From Strobilurus pachycystidiatus (taxonomy: Eukaryota > Basidiomycota > Agaricomycetes > Agaricales > Physalacriaceae), in assembly GCA_019915135.1 (NCBI GenBank), contig JAHLMK010000021.1, positions 558,001-622,000 on the forward strand: DNA of 64,000 nt. Reading direction: 5' to 3'. The position numbers were made by a program, and so were the translations under genes. Shown in pieces: positions 13,032 to 24,765 of the stretch (its first letter is position 1; each line of letters opens with the position of its first letter). The notes beneath the pieces were generated by a model that made no database searches, was not told where the DNA came from, and worked only from the letters and a program-made list of their open reading frames with translations.

Positions 13032-14611
13032 TCAATCCTTCCCTGTAGTCGGCTCCGGTACGTAAAACCCCAGCTCCTGCATCGTCGAAAGCGGCTTTCC
13101 TTGGATCCAATATAACCATGTAAGGAAAACATTCTGCAAATATGCATTTTAGTCGTGCACATGTACGGTCAGAGGAAAGACAGACCTTGTGCGTTCCGAA
13201 TGTGATCCCAGCGCTGAACGGTACTGTTCACATTTCGCAAGTTTAGAAGGGACGGCAGTCAAAATGATACAATACGTGCCTGTGACTATCAAAACGAACG
13301 CAGTCAGTGCCCAAAGGAGTACAGAGCGCAAATACTAGGCTCACCAAGTAAGATATTCCATATCGCACCGGTGTCCTTATCCGTCAGGATTATCACAGCG
13401 GACAGCCTGCCAGCTCAGCTCAGCAAAAGTCCAAAATGCAAACAGAGTGCCCAAACTGACCCGCCAGCGATCCAAATCAACGCCGTGAAAATCCCAAACC
13501 GCACAAAGACCGACAACCGTAGATCCTTGTTCGTAGTGCCTACAGAGCGAAAGGCAATCCAATTTCGGAAGAGCATCACTGTTATCCAGACTGGTGGGAG
13601 GAGAGACAGTCAGTGATTGCTCCTGACGAATCCGATAAAAAAAGTTGTACCTTTGACACCAGTCATAACGAGGAGCGCCGCTACAATGAGACCCGCTGCA
13701 ATTTTGGCGCTGAACTCGAGTAAGAATATGTGTAATGAGAGCAAGGCGATTGAACTGACCTCGGCGATAACAGGCCAGCCGTACAGAACATGTGCGATGG
13801 CTCAAAGGCCACGTCATTTGGGTCACTGACCAGCTGGCGGACTTGTTCAATTGTTGTCGGTCGAAGAAAGCTAGAACGCACGATGATAGCAAGATTGGAG
13901 ACGAGTGCGAAGATCGCAGGGGGTATGTACAACAACTATGCGAGGAAGAGTTGTGAAGCCTAGAGATCGCTAAGGGATGGCATTACTCACTCGAAATGCC
14001 CATTTCAAGTTTTTGGTCTTGTTGAACAAGGCGGCGTGGAGTCCGAGAGCAACCTGAACTCATTAGTCGCGAGTCGTGGCAGAGCGCCAAAAAGACTTAC
14101 ATCCAGAACGTAACAGAGCACTGCCGTACAAGCCCTGTCAAGCAGATGGATCAGCTTCGACCGCCTATATATCACGAATCACATCTCATACGCTGGTGGT
14201 CCTATCAAGGCATGATCAGTTCCACCAACTTCATCGTTTCATATTGGTACCCCGCTCACCTGCATAAATCAACGCGGCCTGGAACATGCACACCCCCCAA
14301 GGCGGGTTCCTCTCCAACTGATACTGCCATGCGACCGACGTTCACCAGATACAGGACCGGGAAAACTGCAAATGTAATGCACATGGAGAGCCAGGTTTTA
14401 GTGCGGTGGATGAAGGGGTTCAGCAGCGCGGCGATGACGATCAGTGCCATGGAAAAGCTAGAGAAGAGCGCGACGACGTCGAAGATGATGATGTAGTCGT
14501 GCTGGGGCAGAGGAGTTGATCGGGGTTGAGGGTCTTCAACGAGTAAGGGTCAGCTTATAGCGATGGAAAGAGGGAGTAGGACGTACCTCGCGATGTGAGG
14601 AAGGCTGCCAT
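13032..14611 (-). CDS. Seven-TM receptor-like membrane protein
   Basis: Multi-pass membrane protein built from about eight short exons. The ATG at 14611 is followed by a charged N-terminus and DYIIIFDVVALFSSFSMALI (TM1). Next come WLSMCITFAVF (TM2), NPPWGVCMFQAALIYA (TM3), VALGLHAALFNKTKNLKWAF, PAIFALVSNLAIIV with an extracellular-type loop, a segment near AAGLIVAALLV, then VFVRFGIFTALIWIAG. It ends with TFGTHK, NVFLTWLYWIQGKP and a short tail to the stop at 13032. The order and the FGTHK-type motif resemble the fungal GPCR-like families common in Agaricomycetes; ligand unknown. It is not a Ste3-type pheromone receptor by motif. Exact exon edges around 13250 and 14350 are unresolved, so a lesion there cannot be excluded. 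Confidence 0.65.
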
Positions 14612-15732
14612 GTCGTGAACAGGTGAGATTGAAAAAGTTCGAGAGGTAGAATGTGGGGAAAGGGGGGAGAAAAGAGCGCCGGCGCAGGTGAACGAAGAAA
14701 CTGAGAAGGAGATTGGTGAGGGCGATCTGGCAATCATGTTATATGGGACTTTACTTGGGTTGTCAGGACCTACTGTTGAGATCACAAGTGGGTCCCGTAT
14801 CCCACGCATCTCATATCGGAGCTATCTGTCAATCATTGAATCGTTCGTCCAATGAAAGAGGACTTCGTTGTGGTAAGATCCCGCGTGTGACTTTGGAAGG
14901 AACTGCGCCAGTCAATGTACGGTGTTCCTATCGCAATTACAGTGTTACCTATACACTCTCAAGTGAGACCAAGGTCCGGGCACTGAGTGTCATCAAGATG
15001 ATGTCTCTCGAACAAAATGATAATCACGAACCTCGAGAAGTGTATTGCGACAGATCGTGTATGCCATCCTCTCTGCCTGACGCGGTGCGACCGGAGTCAC
15101 CGAGAGCTGGGGTCTGTCAGACAGCGCCTTCAGAAGTGCAGAAAAGGAACTGACGATCTGCGACAATCTCTGTTCGACGCAAACACACAGGGCGATCCCA
15201 TTGGCGAGTCTCATCTGTCACAAGCGGTCCATGATATGATGGTCGTTCGCTGCGCGCACATATCCAGGAATAAACGAGGCTTGAATCGGTAACGAGGGAA
15301 AGATGCGAGACGAACACTAATACTCGACGCTGGTGGTCGTTGGTCAAAAAGTAAGGCGGCATCATCCGACCCGGTTATCTGCTTTGATTGCCGGTCGATT
15401 CTGCTGCAACTTACGCCGTAGGGACAAAGTAGGGCATCTCATTCCGCGTCGCAAAGTCTAAAATCTTGCATGGACAAAGCTACAACTCTCAATCAGGCCT
15501 GCTTGTGTTTGATTAGTTGAGATCACGCGTACACGCCCGCGATGAAGAGCAAAATGGGAATGCCAGGATGGTATTATGTAGGACTCTCAGGCTACCCAGT
15601 TACTCACAGTGGTCAAAAGCCTTTCAAAAGTCAAGTGAAAGGATATAAAGCATCATGTACAAACAAATTCAACTACCCCAGAGCCCTCAAAATCGAATGA
15701 ACTCGAAATTCGACGTGAACAGAAGCTGAAAA
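14612..15732. other. Intergenic, no supported gene
   Basis: Open frames at 14713-15153 and 15117-15365 on opposite strands overlap one another and carry no motif or credible splice structure. Nothing else seen. Confidence 0.4.
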
Positions 15733-16512
15733 TTAGGACGGCTTGCCGACGCTGGTAGTTCCCTCCGATCTAGATCGCCCAATCTTGGCAGGAGCGTTAG
15801 GAGCAGCTCTGGTTATAGCATACAAGCTAGACCTCTTCCAAATGCTCGGCACAAGTCCCAACCCGCTCGTCCCGATCCCATTCCCAGTGTTGTTACAGAG
15901 AAGCGCGCGCGACGGGACGTGTACATCCTGTACCTGCAGCTCCACGGCACACGGGCTCGGTGACAAACGTAGCTGCGGCGGCGGGGCAGAAAAACGTCTT
16001 GCGGCGCCCAAGTCGGCCGGGTCGGCGCGCTTTGCGTTCGCGTCCGCGGGCGCAGAGTTACGTTTCTGGATCTGGCTGTGGGTCTCGTACGCCATTTGCG
16101 GAGTGAGTGTTCGCGGAGAAGAGTATTCGGGGCTGGGCGAGGGTGGCTGAGAGACGTAGACGGGCGGAGGAGTGGAGAGGTGGCCACTGTTGATGTCGTG
16201 GCCTGGCATCAAGGGCGTCTGAGGGAGCGAAAGAGGAGAGAGAATCGGTTTCCAGGTAGGGTCACGGGCACTAGATCTGGGCCTGGGCGATGTCTGGGAT
16301 TCGGAATGGCGCGGAAGGATGATACTTGGATCGCGGAGGACGGGCATGAGATAGAAGTAGAGAAACGTGATGAATAGAGCAAGGACGATTGCCACAGATA
16401 AGACTAGCCGTTTTCTCTTGTGAGTTGAGGTATCGTTGATAATATCAAACTTACCGGCAATGACGGGCGACTCGCTCTTGTTGCGGTTTCTGAGCGTAGG
16501 ATTGTTGTACAT
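15733..16512 (-). CDS. Hypothetical single-pass membrane protein
   Basis: Intronless ORF of 259 residues. A basic cluster (THKRKRLV) precedes one strong transmembrane segment, LSVAIVLALFITFLYFYLMP, at about residues 37-56, so type II topology is likely. The remaining 200 residues are disordered and rich in Pro and Ser (PPPVYVSQPPSPSPEYSSP). A short Cys-containing C-terminal part follows (SPCAVELQVQDVHVPSRALL). No family recognised. A possible role in the cell periphery is only inferred from the anchor. Confidence 0.55.
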   Translation of the reverse strand: MYNNPTLRNRNKSESPVIAGKFDIINDTSTHKRKRLVLSVAIVLALFITFLYFYLMPVLRDPSIILPRHSESQTSPRPRSSARDPTWKPILSPLSLPQTPLMPGHDINSGHLSTPPPVYVSQPPSPSPEYSSPRTLTPQMAYETHSQIQKRNSAPADANAKRADPADLGAARRFSAPPPQLRLSPSPCAVELQVQDVHVPSRALLCNNTGNGIGTSGLGLVPSIWKRSSLYAITRAAPNAPAKIGRSRSEGTTSVGKPS

Positions 16513-16829
16513 CGTGAAGAGATTGGGCGGTTTCGTGGTTCAGATAGTCGTGTCGCAATTTGAGCGTAGCATATAGAGAGCGTGACGAGTGGATGATAGT
16601 CGTGGTGGTGGAGCGAAGAGAACTAGTAGAGATCGGGGATATCGGCCCGCGCCACACTTGACGCGTTCTCAATGGTGAATTGTGTATTCCCGAGAAGAAC
16701 ATAAATCGCACTTTGAGGTACACTGACCGGTATGGCCTGCTTGTATGCCTGTCTTATGTCGCGTGATCTTTCAAATAATAAGTACCCGCCAAACCATGCG
16801 AAATGACAACGCTCGTCGCAAGCAGCAGA
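16513..16829. other. Intergenic
   Basis: Short spacer between the membrane-protein start and the end of the broken kinase-like copy. No feature seen. Confidence 0.4.
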
Positions 16830-17950
16830 TGCACTACGATACTACTTCATTCTCAGGCAGCATGTCGGGAGGAAACAAGCAGAGACCGTGCGTTCATCAC
16901 AGTACTACCCGTAGTCGGGCCTTGTTGCGTATTTGCAAATGGGTCCTTTGTTTCTAGAATCTATATGTCTTTGGCAGAGGTGGCCGAAACTTTCGCAGGA
17001 GAAAACATACTGCTTTTTTGCGTCTGCACAAGCCTTCTCAATCAGGCCAGGAGCAGCTTCGAGTAGCTGCTGGAGCGTGAAGTACTGCGAGACCAGCTCT
17101 TGTATACGCTGGTAGTAGTCTACGAGCATGCATATCAGCGAGTCGGGGGGTTTTCTGTAGTAGTCGCAAATGAATGACAGAAAGAGCGCATCCATCAGTC
17201 GCACTTTCGGTAGGTTCGTCTTGGGCTGAACTCAGAGCCATCAATTGTACTGTGCCTGTTGAATTCGATTAATCAACAGTGAGAGGCCCCCGAGAGTTCG
17301 AGCCTTGCCTTCGTCCCGTAAGTCTAGACACTCTTCTACCAGCATTATCAAGCGGTCGCATAGGAATTCATAGACCCAAGGACCATGACACGAAGGAGAC
17401 GTGTTGGCTTCTAAGGGACTGGGTGAGTGATTGCACTCCAAGTGGTGCTAGACATCCATTTTCTTCAACTCGATGACACTGAATTCACCAATGCGATGGA
17501 GACATTCCCTAGACTCCAGATCGAAATGGATGAAGCCAGCGTCAGGCATCTCTTGCATGTGAGAAGCGATGATGATCCTATGAATTAATATGTGATTAGA
17601 CCAGTTAGAGGCTTGTGGAAGAGAAGACCAGTGGCGCACTTTTCTGACCTCTCCAGCATGTCAAGAAGAACACCAAGCGACGTCCCAAAACACTCCAGCG
17701 GAAGAAGACCCATTCGCCGTTGCTTGTCGGCGGTAGAAGGCTGCCCTGGTCGCGCATTTCGTAGTACCAGTAGTGACGGCCATCCAAGGTTGTCGAGATC
17801 CCGGACAACACCACCAAGACTTGGACGGACAAGAGGTTAGTCGCGGCCTATGCAGACGAGAAGAAGCGATAACATGACAGGAATGAAGAAGAACGGCGGG
17901 AAAAGTTGAAGAAGAAGGAAGAATTGGCGGCGAGGGCGGCATCACTGACG
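16830..17950 (-). pseudogene. Broken copy of a kinase-like gene family
   Basis: Paralogue of the gene at 38728-39965, recognisable over its whole length: RHYWYYEMRD, FGTSLG-type block, SHMQEMPDAGFIHFDLESRE, WVYEFLCDRLIML, DYYQRIQELV and LQQLLEAAPGLIEKACADA, then the shared 3' end. It is disabled. A 31-base stretch present in the 39 kb copy is missing near 17720, shifting the frame. The glutamine before the conserved His (QH in the intact copy) is a TAG near 17450. A second CAG-to-TAG change lies near 16895. The kinase catalytic-loop Asp is still present here (HFDL). It lies on the opposite strand to its neighbour and overlaps an unexplained plus-strand coiled-coil-like frame at 17880-17985. 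Confidence 0.75.
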
Positions 17951-18140
17951 AAACAAATTGCTGAATTCAGAGTCAGTCACCCTCAATAACGCTTTGCGGA
18001 TAACTGAGGAAAGATTAGGACTGTAGTCGTGACCGGATGTACTTACAAGTGGCCTGCACAAAGATACACATGATCGGCCCAAAGCCCCTTTCCTTTGTAC
18101 GGTTACCGTCATCAGTTTCAACGTTCAACGTTCAACCCGC

Positions 18141-19248
18141 ATGCCTCCTCGCAAGTTGACTGTCACTCCCTATGTCTTTGGAGCGGTACTCAACCCCGAC
18201 CAATTACGCGCATTGGCCGAACAGAAGTGTGGCACCGAAATGATTAAACGTAATTCTGGGTACCATGCGACGGCGTTGAATGTTCTTTACCACGACCAAG
18301 GCATTCAGGAGGGCTTCCTACAGTACACCGGTAGGGAGGCGGGCTCGGACGATGCTCTCTATCTTTGGATTCAGGGACTTGTGCCGTCATTCGATCGCAA
18401 GAAACCAAAATTCGACATTCCTTGTCTGGAACATAAATATCCAGAGATGAAGTCAATAGGCTATGTTGGGCTAGAGTGCTTGGCGTGGCCACGCACTATA
18501 TCGCGTACGTCTGCTACTCACTCACTGGGTCTCAGCTGACTTTCTTCGTCAGCGCCCGACTGGTTCACTCCTAGGCTGGAGAGATATACAAAGTGGCTTA
18601 TAGAAGAGCGAAAGAAGGAGTTGAAAGCGCAGGATACTGAGGCGAAAGGCGCGAGTCTTTCCGTTCTCGGCCCAAAGCCACCTTCCTTTGTTCCGTCAAC
18701 AAGATTAGTCTACACGCCTTCCCGCAAGTTGTCTGTCACTCCCTACGTCTTTGGACCGATCCTCGACTCCGACCAATTGCGCGCATTGGCCGAACAGAAG
18801 TGTGGCGCCGAAAAGATCAAACGCCACTCTGGGTTCCATGCGACGGCGCTGAATAATCTTTACCACGATCAAGGCATCCAGGAGGGCTTCCTACAGTACA
18901 CTGGTAGGGAGGCGGGCTCGGACGATGCTCTGTATCTTTGGATCCAGGGAGTTTTACCCTCATTCAACTCCAAGAAACCAACATTCGACATTCCTTGTCT
19001 GGAACATAGATATCCAGAGATGAAATCGATAGGATATATAGGGCTGGAGTGCTTGGCGTGGCCGCGCTATATATCGCGTACGGTTTGCTACTCACTCACT
19101 GGGTCTCGGCTGACTTTCTTCGTCAGCACCCGACTGGTTCACTCCTAGGCTGGAGAGATACACAAGGCGGCTTATTCAGCACCGAAAGCAGGAGAAAGAA
19201 GCGCATGCTCAGGCGAAAGGCGCGAGTTTATCCGGTCTGGTTGCTTGA
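18141..19248 (+). CDS. Unknown protein made of two fused tandem repeats
   Basis: Exons 18141-18504, 18553-19077 and 19127-19248 join to 336 residues in phase. The protein is two copies of a module of about 160 residues. Each starts KLTVTPYVFG or KLSVTPYVFG, passes LRALAEQKCG, HATALN, QGIQEGFLQYTGREAGSDDA, YPEMKSIGY and ends PPDWFTPRLERYT. The same intron sits before PPDW in both modules. In module 1 the stop is lost. In module 2 the start ATG has become ACG, and the old 5' UTR reads through as a linker (LGPKPPSFVPSTRL). A third module lies at 52739. The family is not recognised; no signal peptide or membrane segment. The mixed alpha/beta character suggests a soluble protein. Confidence 0.7.
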
Positions 19249-19731
19249 TGAACTTAAATGTCCTATGTGCGTTGTTTCGCCGCGTCTCAAGAGAAGGTCG
19301 GGTTCACGATGTTATGCAGCCTGTAATCCATTCCATTGCATTTCAACAATTTCGCGCCAGTTCCCATCACACGCTTTCCGCTATCATCTGTATATACATC
19401 ACCTACATCCTCTGCCAGTGTAACCACTTGAATCCAACAGAAAATTCACAACATCCTCAAATCACTGATGAAATCCGAGAAAGACTAGTCTCGCGGCCTT
19501 CGTAGTGTGCCACCCATTCGGTTTACTCTGGGAGCGGGCAGGTGTATTTCTGAAGTGAGAAATCGCGAGAAATCGCGTCGCGCCTTGCGAGAATCCACGC
19601 TCTAAGTAGAACTTGAATTTTGGCCGATCGCGAACCGTTCGGCTGTCGCATGCATGTGTCCGCTCACGCTCAGAACCTCCTTGATGATGTAGTGCGTTGT
19701 AGCAATTTTGAGTCCTTCTAGTTAGTTCCTA
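19249..19731. other. Intergenic
   Basis: 3' flank of the fused-repeat gene. Small frames without motif; nothing else seen. Confidence 0.4.
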
Positions 19732-20240
19732 GTCTTTCACAAACTCCAACTCCACAAGCATCAAGGGCGGCGTGAAAAGCATTTGGGGTGAAGGGAACCC
19801 AAGTACTACGTACACCGGTACAGTAGGACTGATGGATTGAAACGAGACGTGCGGCATCTGCCGATGTAGCGACGCGACCTCCAAAATAATAAAAGGATCA
19901 ATTGTCAGAAATGGACGCGAGCGATACATGCTTGGCAGCAGATGCAGATGAATGTTATTGACGAAGATGGGTCGTGGGAAATCGGCAATTCCGCGCCAAT
20001 CTGCAGATTTTCAGTCTTCTTCCCGACGGTGACCACCTGAGCAGAGTGAGATTGCTCGTTCGCCTTCTCCCTCAGAAAATCTCGCCTCCAATTATGCATC
20101 TGCGAAGTGTCGCTAGCATTCGGGCAGTACCACCACACCCTCGTCCATAAGTATCTCCTCAAAGGCTCTTTTCTGGTCGATGGGATACGCTACCGCCATC
20201 CTTTCGCCTTTTCGTCCGCGACTCTCAATCGCATGACAAT
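19732..20240 (-). CDS. Possible small gene, exons unresolved
   Basis: A minus-strand reading from about 20005 to the stop at 19729-19731 is coding-like: DWRGIADFPRPIFVNNIHLH, then RSRPFLTIDPFIILEVASLH, ending MLVELEFVKD. Upstream, an ATG near 20200 gives MAVAYPIDQKRAFEEILMDE and a block HNWRRDFLREKANEQ. I could not find splice sites that keep all three pieces in phase. It may be a real gene with an intron I mis-place or a decayed one. No family recognised. Confidence 0.3.
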
Positions 20241-20393
20241 GGTCAGTTAATCAATCCCTTTTTGCGAACAATGCTCGCTGGTCAAAGAGACGAACTGTAT
20301 GGACAAAGAGCCACATTGGCTTTTGTCACAAGGGTCCTTTCTCCTAGCATACTTAAACCCCAAGAGCGCGTCTTCGAAAGCATAATTCACACC

Positions 20394-21149
20394 ATGTCCT
20401 CAGAAGTCCCCACTCTAAACGCGGCTACACCCCTTGGTGCTGCTAAGCCAGCCGGTCTGGCTACTGAAGCTCCTACCGCGGCCAAGCGCACCAAACTCTC
20501 TCCAGAGGCCGCCTCCAAGTCGCCGGCGAACTTGCCGCCACTTGATGCACCGGGCGATCAGACAGCCAAGCCGTCTGCCCGGCCTCGTCGTTGCTCTCGC
20601 TCGACACCGCGTTCAGCCAATCCCGACGACCCCATCGTAATCAGGATGGGAGCCAACAAGGCCCCTGTGGCCATCCCTCGGGGCGCTCTTCTCCAGCGTA
20701 CAAGCTCTGTACGTTCTCACGCATCCTCCCATTCATATCCTCACCATCTTTTCTCAAGACTGCCTACGGATACATCGCGCCACTCATCGCGAACGCGTAT
20801 AAAGCCAACTTCACGAGCCGCAACATACCAGGTTATGAGGAGGAAGAAGTTTGCATCCCGCCTGAGCACTGGGATCAACTGCTGCCGTATGTGACGGAGA
20901 TTGTGGTCGAGCCGCCTCAACCCCAGCCCAAGCCCAAGCCGCTCGCGGTCCCGACTCCAGTCCAGGCTGTCCGCGTCGAACCAGTGAAGAGCCAGTGTGC
21001 GATGATCATCGACAGTTTTGTCTTGGTCGTATTGCTCTGCGTTGCAGTCAGGCTGGTGAGTATCACCAGGCAATTCTTAGATGTGATCCTGTTAACGATT
21101 TGTCTAGTCCATGCCGATCTACACTTTCATTCAGGCCGTCCTTGTATGA
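20394..21149 (+). CDS. Hypothetical protein with C-terminal hydrophobic anchor
   Basis: Three exons (20394-20708, 20759-21055, 21108-21149) give 217 residues. The N-terminal half is low complexity, rich in Ala, Pro, Lys and Arg (KRTKLSPEAASKSPANLPPL) with a basic patch PRRCSRS. A middle part TAYGYIAPLIANAYKANFTS precedes a Pro-Lys linker (PPQPQPKPKPLAVP). The C-terminus is one hydrophobic helix, IIDSFVLVVLLCVAVRL, continued by PIYTFIQAVLV. This is the layout of a tail-anchored protein facing the cytosol. No family recognised. Splicing of the last intron is needed to reach the short terminal exon. Confidence 0.55.
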
Positions 21150-21264
21150 ACCTCCGTTCTATTGTATATATACAATAGCCAGCTTTACGACAATGTATTG
21201 ATTTATGCGATAATTCTTTCCAAACAACCATGCTGGCGCTCGTCGACAACACATCACTATGCGA

Positions 21265-22187
21265 TCACACATACGAAATGCTAATGCTGCTGCCGCTGAC
21301 CGAGACAGACGTAAGGACCTTCGAATTCTGCTCGATGTCAATGATGATGGGTGATTCCGTGGGGTAGACAACGGTGCCCGACAAGGTTGTCGCCGACGCA
21401 TTCGTGAACGTGATGGTCCCGAAGTTGGGGAAGGGTACCAACGCGCAGCTGGTATCACACTCCTCGAAGTCCTCCACAATCCACTCGACGTCGTACTGGC
21501 ACAGATGGGCTGTGGACGTGAGGGACTTGGTCGCAGTGGTCCCTTTGGTGTTATTCTTGATTGTCAAGCTGCCGGATGTGGTGCTGGTGGCGGTGGCGGT
21601 AAGAGTGACCGAATCTCCACCCGAGAACGAGATTCCCGTAAAGTCATACGCGTAGTCCGGATAGTATTCGTACCACCCTATGTGCATGCTGTTGTCGGTA
21701 AATTGGAGGATGTGACCAACCTGGGAGTTGCATACCATCATATGAAACGGAGGTGCCGCTGACACAAAAATCAACTCCGGTTTGGAGGATGGCGGTCTGA
21801 CATGTGAATCCGTCAATACCGACCCAGGCTGATGCACATTGCTCGCTAGTCCCTCCAGTGCTCTTCGGGGTCGGAACGACGAAAGTGCCCGTCACAGACT
21901 TCCATGTTGCCTGTTCACAGGTCAGATATCCACTGGCAGTGAGCGGGATAAGGCTTCAGACTGACAGTGCTTTTCGAAATTACAACTCCAGACCAGTTAT
22001 CGCTGTACTCAACGTGTGAGACGTTGCCAGTGGTGGAGACCACCTGCTCGGTGATGAGGTTTACTGGTTTTCCCTGACGGGACAGGCCACGTCGCTCGCT
22101 ACGAAGAGTCAAGCGGTCTTTTCCAGAAGGAATGGCAAGAGCGAAGCTGGAGAGCAAGGCCGGAACGAGGAATGCTGCGCAAATCAT
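21265..22187 (-). CDS. Glutamic peptidase, eqolisin family (G1)
   Basis: Secreted acid endopeptidase of the G1 family. Exons 22187-21966, 21910-21736 and 21677-21265 join in phase to 269 residues. A signal peptide (MICAAFLVPALLSSFALA) is followed by a propeptide rich in Arg. The mature enzyme starts near NWSGVV. Both catalytic residues are present: Gln in GFTCQTAILQTGVDF and Glu in VEWIVEDFEE. Other family blocks are TGTFVVPTP, WYEYYPDYAYDF, PFPNFGTITFTNASA and IIDIEQNSKVLTSVSVS. Length fits fungal eqolisins with propeptide. No lesion. Likely acts in acidic extracellular protein degradation, probably induced with other secreted hydrolases, though nothing here shows its regulation. Confidence 0.92.
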
Positions 22188-22793
22188 CTTGCAGAGGGGA
22201 TCGAGACAGCGTGACGGTGGTTTTGTGGCCTTTATCTAGCGCGTAAGTAAGAGGAGACATCCGAGTACCTGGCAGTATGGGCGTCCGTAGAATGCTGTCA
22301 CATCTATAGCTGGAGGTAGCTGGAGCCATGAGATAAGTAGAGGAATTGCATGATAAGGTTGAATTCGGAAGCGAGGAGAAAAGCAGAGACGCGTGGATTT
22401 CTGTCACACCCGTATTTCCTGATGGCAGGGTTCCCATTCATTCAGCACCTAGAGCACTATTTTTAGAATCAAGAACGCTAGACCCACGAGCTATCTCTAC
22501 TACTTGATGGCGGTTGATAGCAACGTCTGTTGCGTACGGCTTGACATCACGCGCTAAGTTGATGGTCCTCTCTGTCAGCGATAGTGGTACGCTATGAATG
22601 CCGACGTAGGTCAAGGGAGTCGTAGCCACGAGACTGGTCCAGTGAAAGGCGCCGCCCGCATTGGTAGAGTGCCGCAAACAACCCCGGGTCGTGTTCAACG
22701 CTACAAAGCGTACTGATTAAGGCGAAAAAAGGAGCTTGCTTTGGAAGAAATAACAAGAAAAGTGCTCTTCGACACGTAAAAAGGGAAGTAGAG
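22188..22793. other. Spacer between eqolisin and F-box gene
   Basis: Contains the eqolisin promoter and a minus-strand open frame at 22438-22698 (LRHSTNAGGAFHWTSLVATT). That frame could be a further 3' exon of the F-box gene, whose model here stops at 22794. No motif decides this. Confidence 0.3.
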
Positions 22794-24765
22794 TTACTGG
22801 GGTTCGTGTTCACCACTAGTAGTGGATGCTGAAGCGTTTGGCAAGGTGACGCGAAGGCCCCCCAACCAGTCCGAAGCTGGACATAGGCTACCAATAACAT
22901 CTGAATACGGATCCCACCTGTCTTCCCTGTCGCGGAACATCTTGTGAATCGTAGTAAATGGTTGCGGCGTTGTCCCATCCCATCTTGTCCACAGACAATG
23001 CGAGAATAAGGACCTGGGGTCCGTGAAGGGGAAATCGGGGATGGGAACGCCGCTCTTTGTGTAGGCAACTGTCAGAAGCTCCATAGCGAAGTCTTTCACC
23101 CGCTTCTTATAATCAAGAACGTCCGCTGCGATTGCGGGCAGAGCAGACGACCACCGCTCGTCTTTGAATGCTTTGAAAGTTGCTAAATCTGTTTCTTCCC
23201 ACCGTATAGAGGAACACCTCGCTTCACCCAATAAGGCCTGGACGCTGGGCATCATGAGAAAGCTTCGCCGACAGGGGAACAAGTCGGAACATTCATCGAC
23301 TTCCATCAGCTGCTTGCGCCTCTGACTTAGACTCGACAGCCACTCTCGTAGACGATCTTCAAGAAGAAGCTTGCGCAACTCATCAGTTAGGGGAGACACA
23401 ATGCGCTTCCAGACTGAAAAGAATTAAGTCAGAATCAGTCCTGGTACGATGAAAATGGCCAGAGACATACTGGCGTCTGTCAGACTTCTCGGCTGGTCGA
23501 CGCACTTGACGTATGCCCAGCCACACGGTAGACTGCGTATACAGGATTAGGTGAACAAATGATGGACGGAAATCAGATTTGGCTTGCCTGGATTCCGACC
23601 AGCCCATTGCGAAAAGTTTCTCTTTGATTTGGCCTCGACGTGCCAACGCGGCTGCGCATTTATCCGTAGATCTCGATGTCATTTCCTCAACATGCCAGCG
23701 TTTGATGGCATCGCCGTCCTAAGTCAGAATCAGTCGAAGCCATCAAAATTCCGGGATCCACACAGACCCTCTCAATCTGTTCTATAAGAGTCTGTCGCTC
23801 TTTCACGAACGCTTTTACCTCCCAAGGAGACATCGCGTTGAGCTTGTCAGATAGCTTCTTGATTCCGCGAGGAATCTTGTAGCCTGTTTACGATGTCGAT
23901 GACTTACTGGAGCTTTGACATATGGAGCAACGAACCGACAGAATAGTCAAATTTGGCGCAGTCTTCAGCACGTGGATGAAGCATGCTAAGGTATTGTCTT
24001 CGCCTCGGAGACGTGGTTTTCCTAGAGGATGGCAAATTGTGGGCACATAAGCGAGATAGAACAGAATCACTGGCAGACGCACTCGTTCTTCTTACACTGT
24101 GGGCACAGTCTCGCACAGTTGTCCCAGTTGATGTCTTGAACATTGGGCTTGCCGCAGTCCTGTTTGCAGAATAAGAGTATAGACAGCGACAAAAGGTCGG
24201 CGCACTCACATGGCATGACTTGTCCCACACTAAAACGATATATTGCCTCTCGGTAATGTCTGTTGCTGTGAGATCTGGCATTCTGGCCCTCTGTCGGCAT
24301 CGCTTCCAAAGGCTCTCCAGCGGAAGTAGTGTGCTCCGAAATTGTGTATTTGTTCGCGACAGGTTCATGAGCGTCTTGGGGTCAAGATATTCAAATATCT
24401 GGGATTCTGTGTGAGCATTCAAAAATCTGCGAGCTACTCCCTCGGCGTACTTCGAGGAAAACTTCAAGTGGGAGATCCATGAATACTGTCAAGCGTCCAC
24501 GTAGGCGTCTGCGCGAATTCGTTCCCAGCGACCCCCGTGTCCTAGTTGCATGTTTGGAGCGTGATTTGTCTGGGAGGAGGAATCAGCCGTAACTCGTGAC
24601 ACCTAAGAGTACAGTCCGACCAGTGGGTTTGGTATCTTCGTCGTCGACTTCAGTTTCCGAATGGTGGTACTCGTCATCAAGTTCAACCACTGGATCATCA
24701 TCGGATTGAGGGTCCGCGTAGTTTCTCACTGTCCTCGCTCGTTTGGGACGGGATCGGGTGCTCAT
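22794..24765 (-). CDS. F-box protein with zinc-ribbon, Agaricomycete type
   Basis: Probable SCF substrate adaptor of a family expanded in mushrooms. The start at 24765 gives a basic/acidic disordered head (MSTRSRPKRARTV ... VVELDDEYHHSE). An Arg-rich RRRLRGRL then leads into the F-box MDLPLEVFLE/IFEYLDPKTLMNLSRTN, joined across a short intron at about 24407-24450. LWKRCRQRARMPD and YIVLVWDKSCH follow. A Cys-rich ribbon then reads DCGKPNVQDINWDNCARLCP and CKKNECVC. Later exons carry GYKIPRGIKKLSDKLNAMSP, VKAFVKERQTLIEQIERV, ALARRGQIKEKLFAMGWSES and a long last exon (23399-22794) ending near SGEHEPQ. The order matches the family. Exon joints between 23900 and 23400 are approximate, and the C-terminus could extend further. 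Confidence 0.7.

Noticed and set aside
17690..17750. The 31-base loss in the 17 kb copy explained as a species-specific intron difference
   Set aside because: The 39 kb copy reads through the segment as coding, and stops elsewhere in the 17 kb copy show decay anyway.
17780..17985. Plus-strand frame VEIPDNTTKTWTDKR joined to a Lys/Glu-rich coiled coil
   Set aside because: It overlaps the kinase-like pseudogene, whose homology is on the minus strand; the coil is the complement of Ser/Leu/Phe codons.
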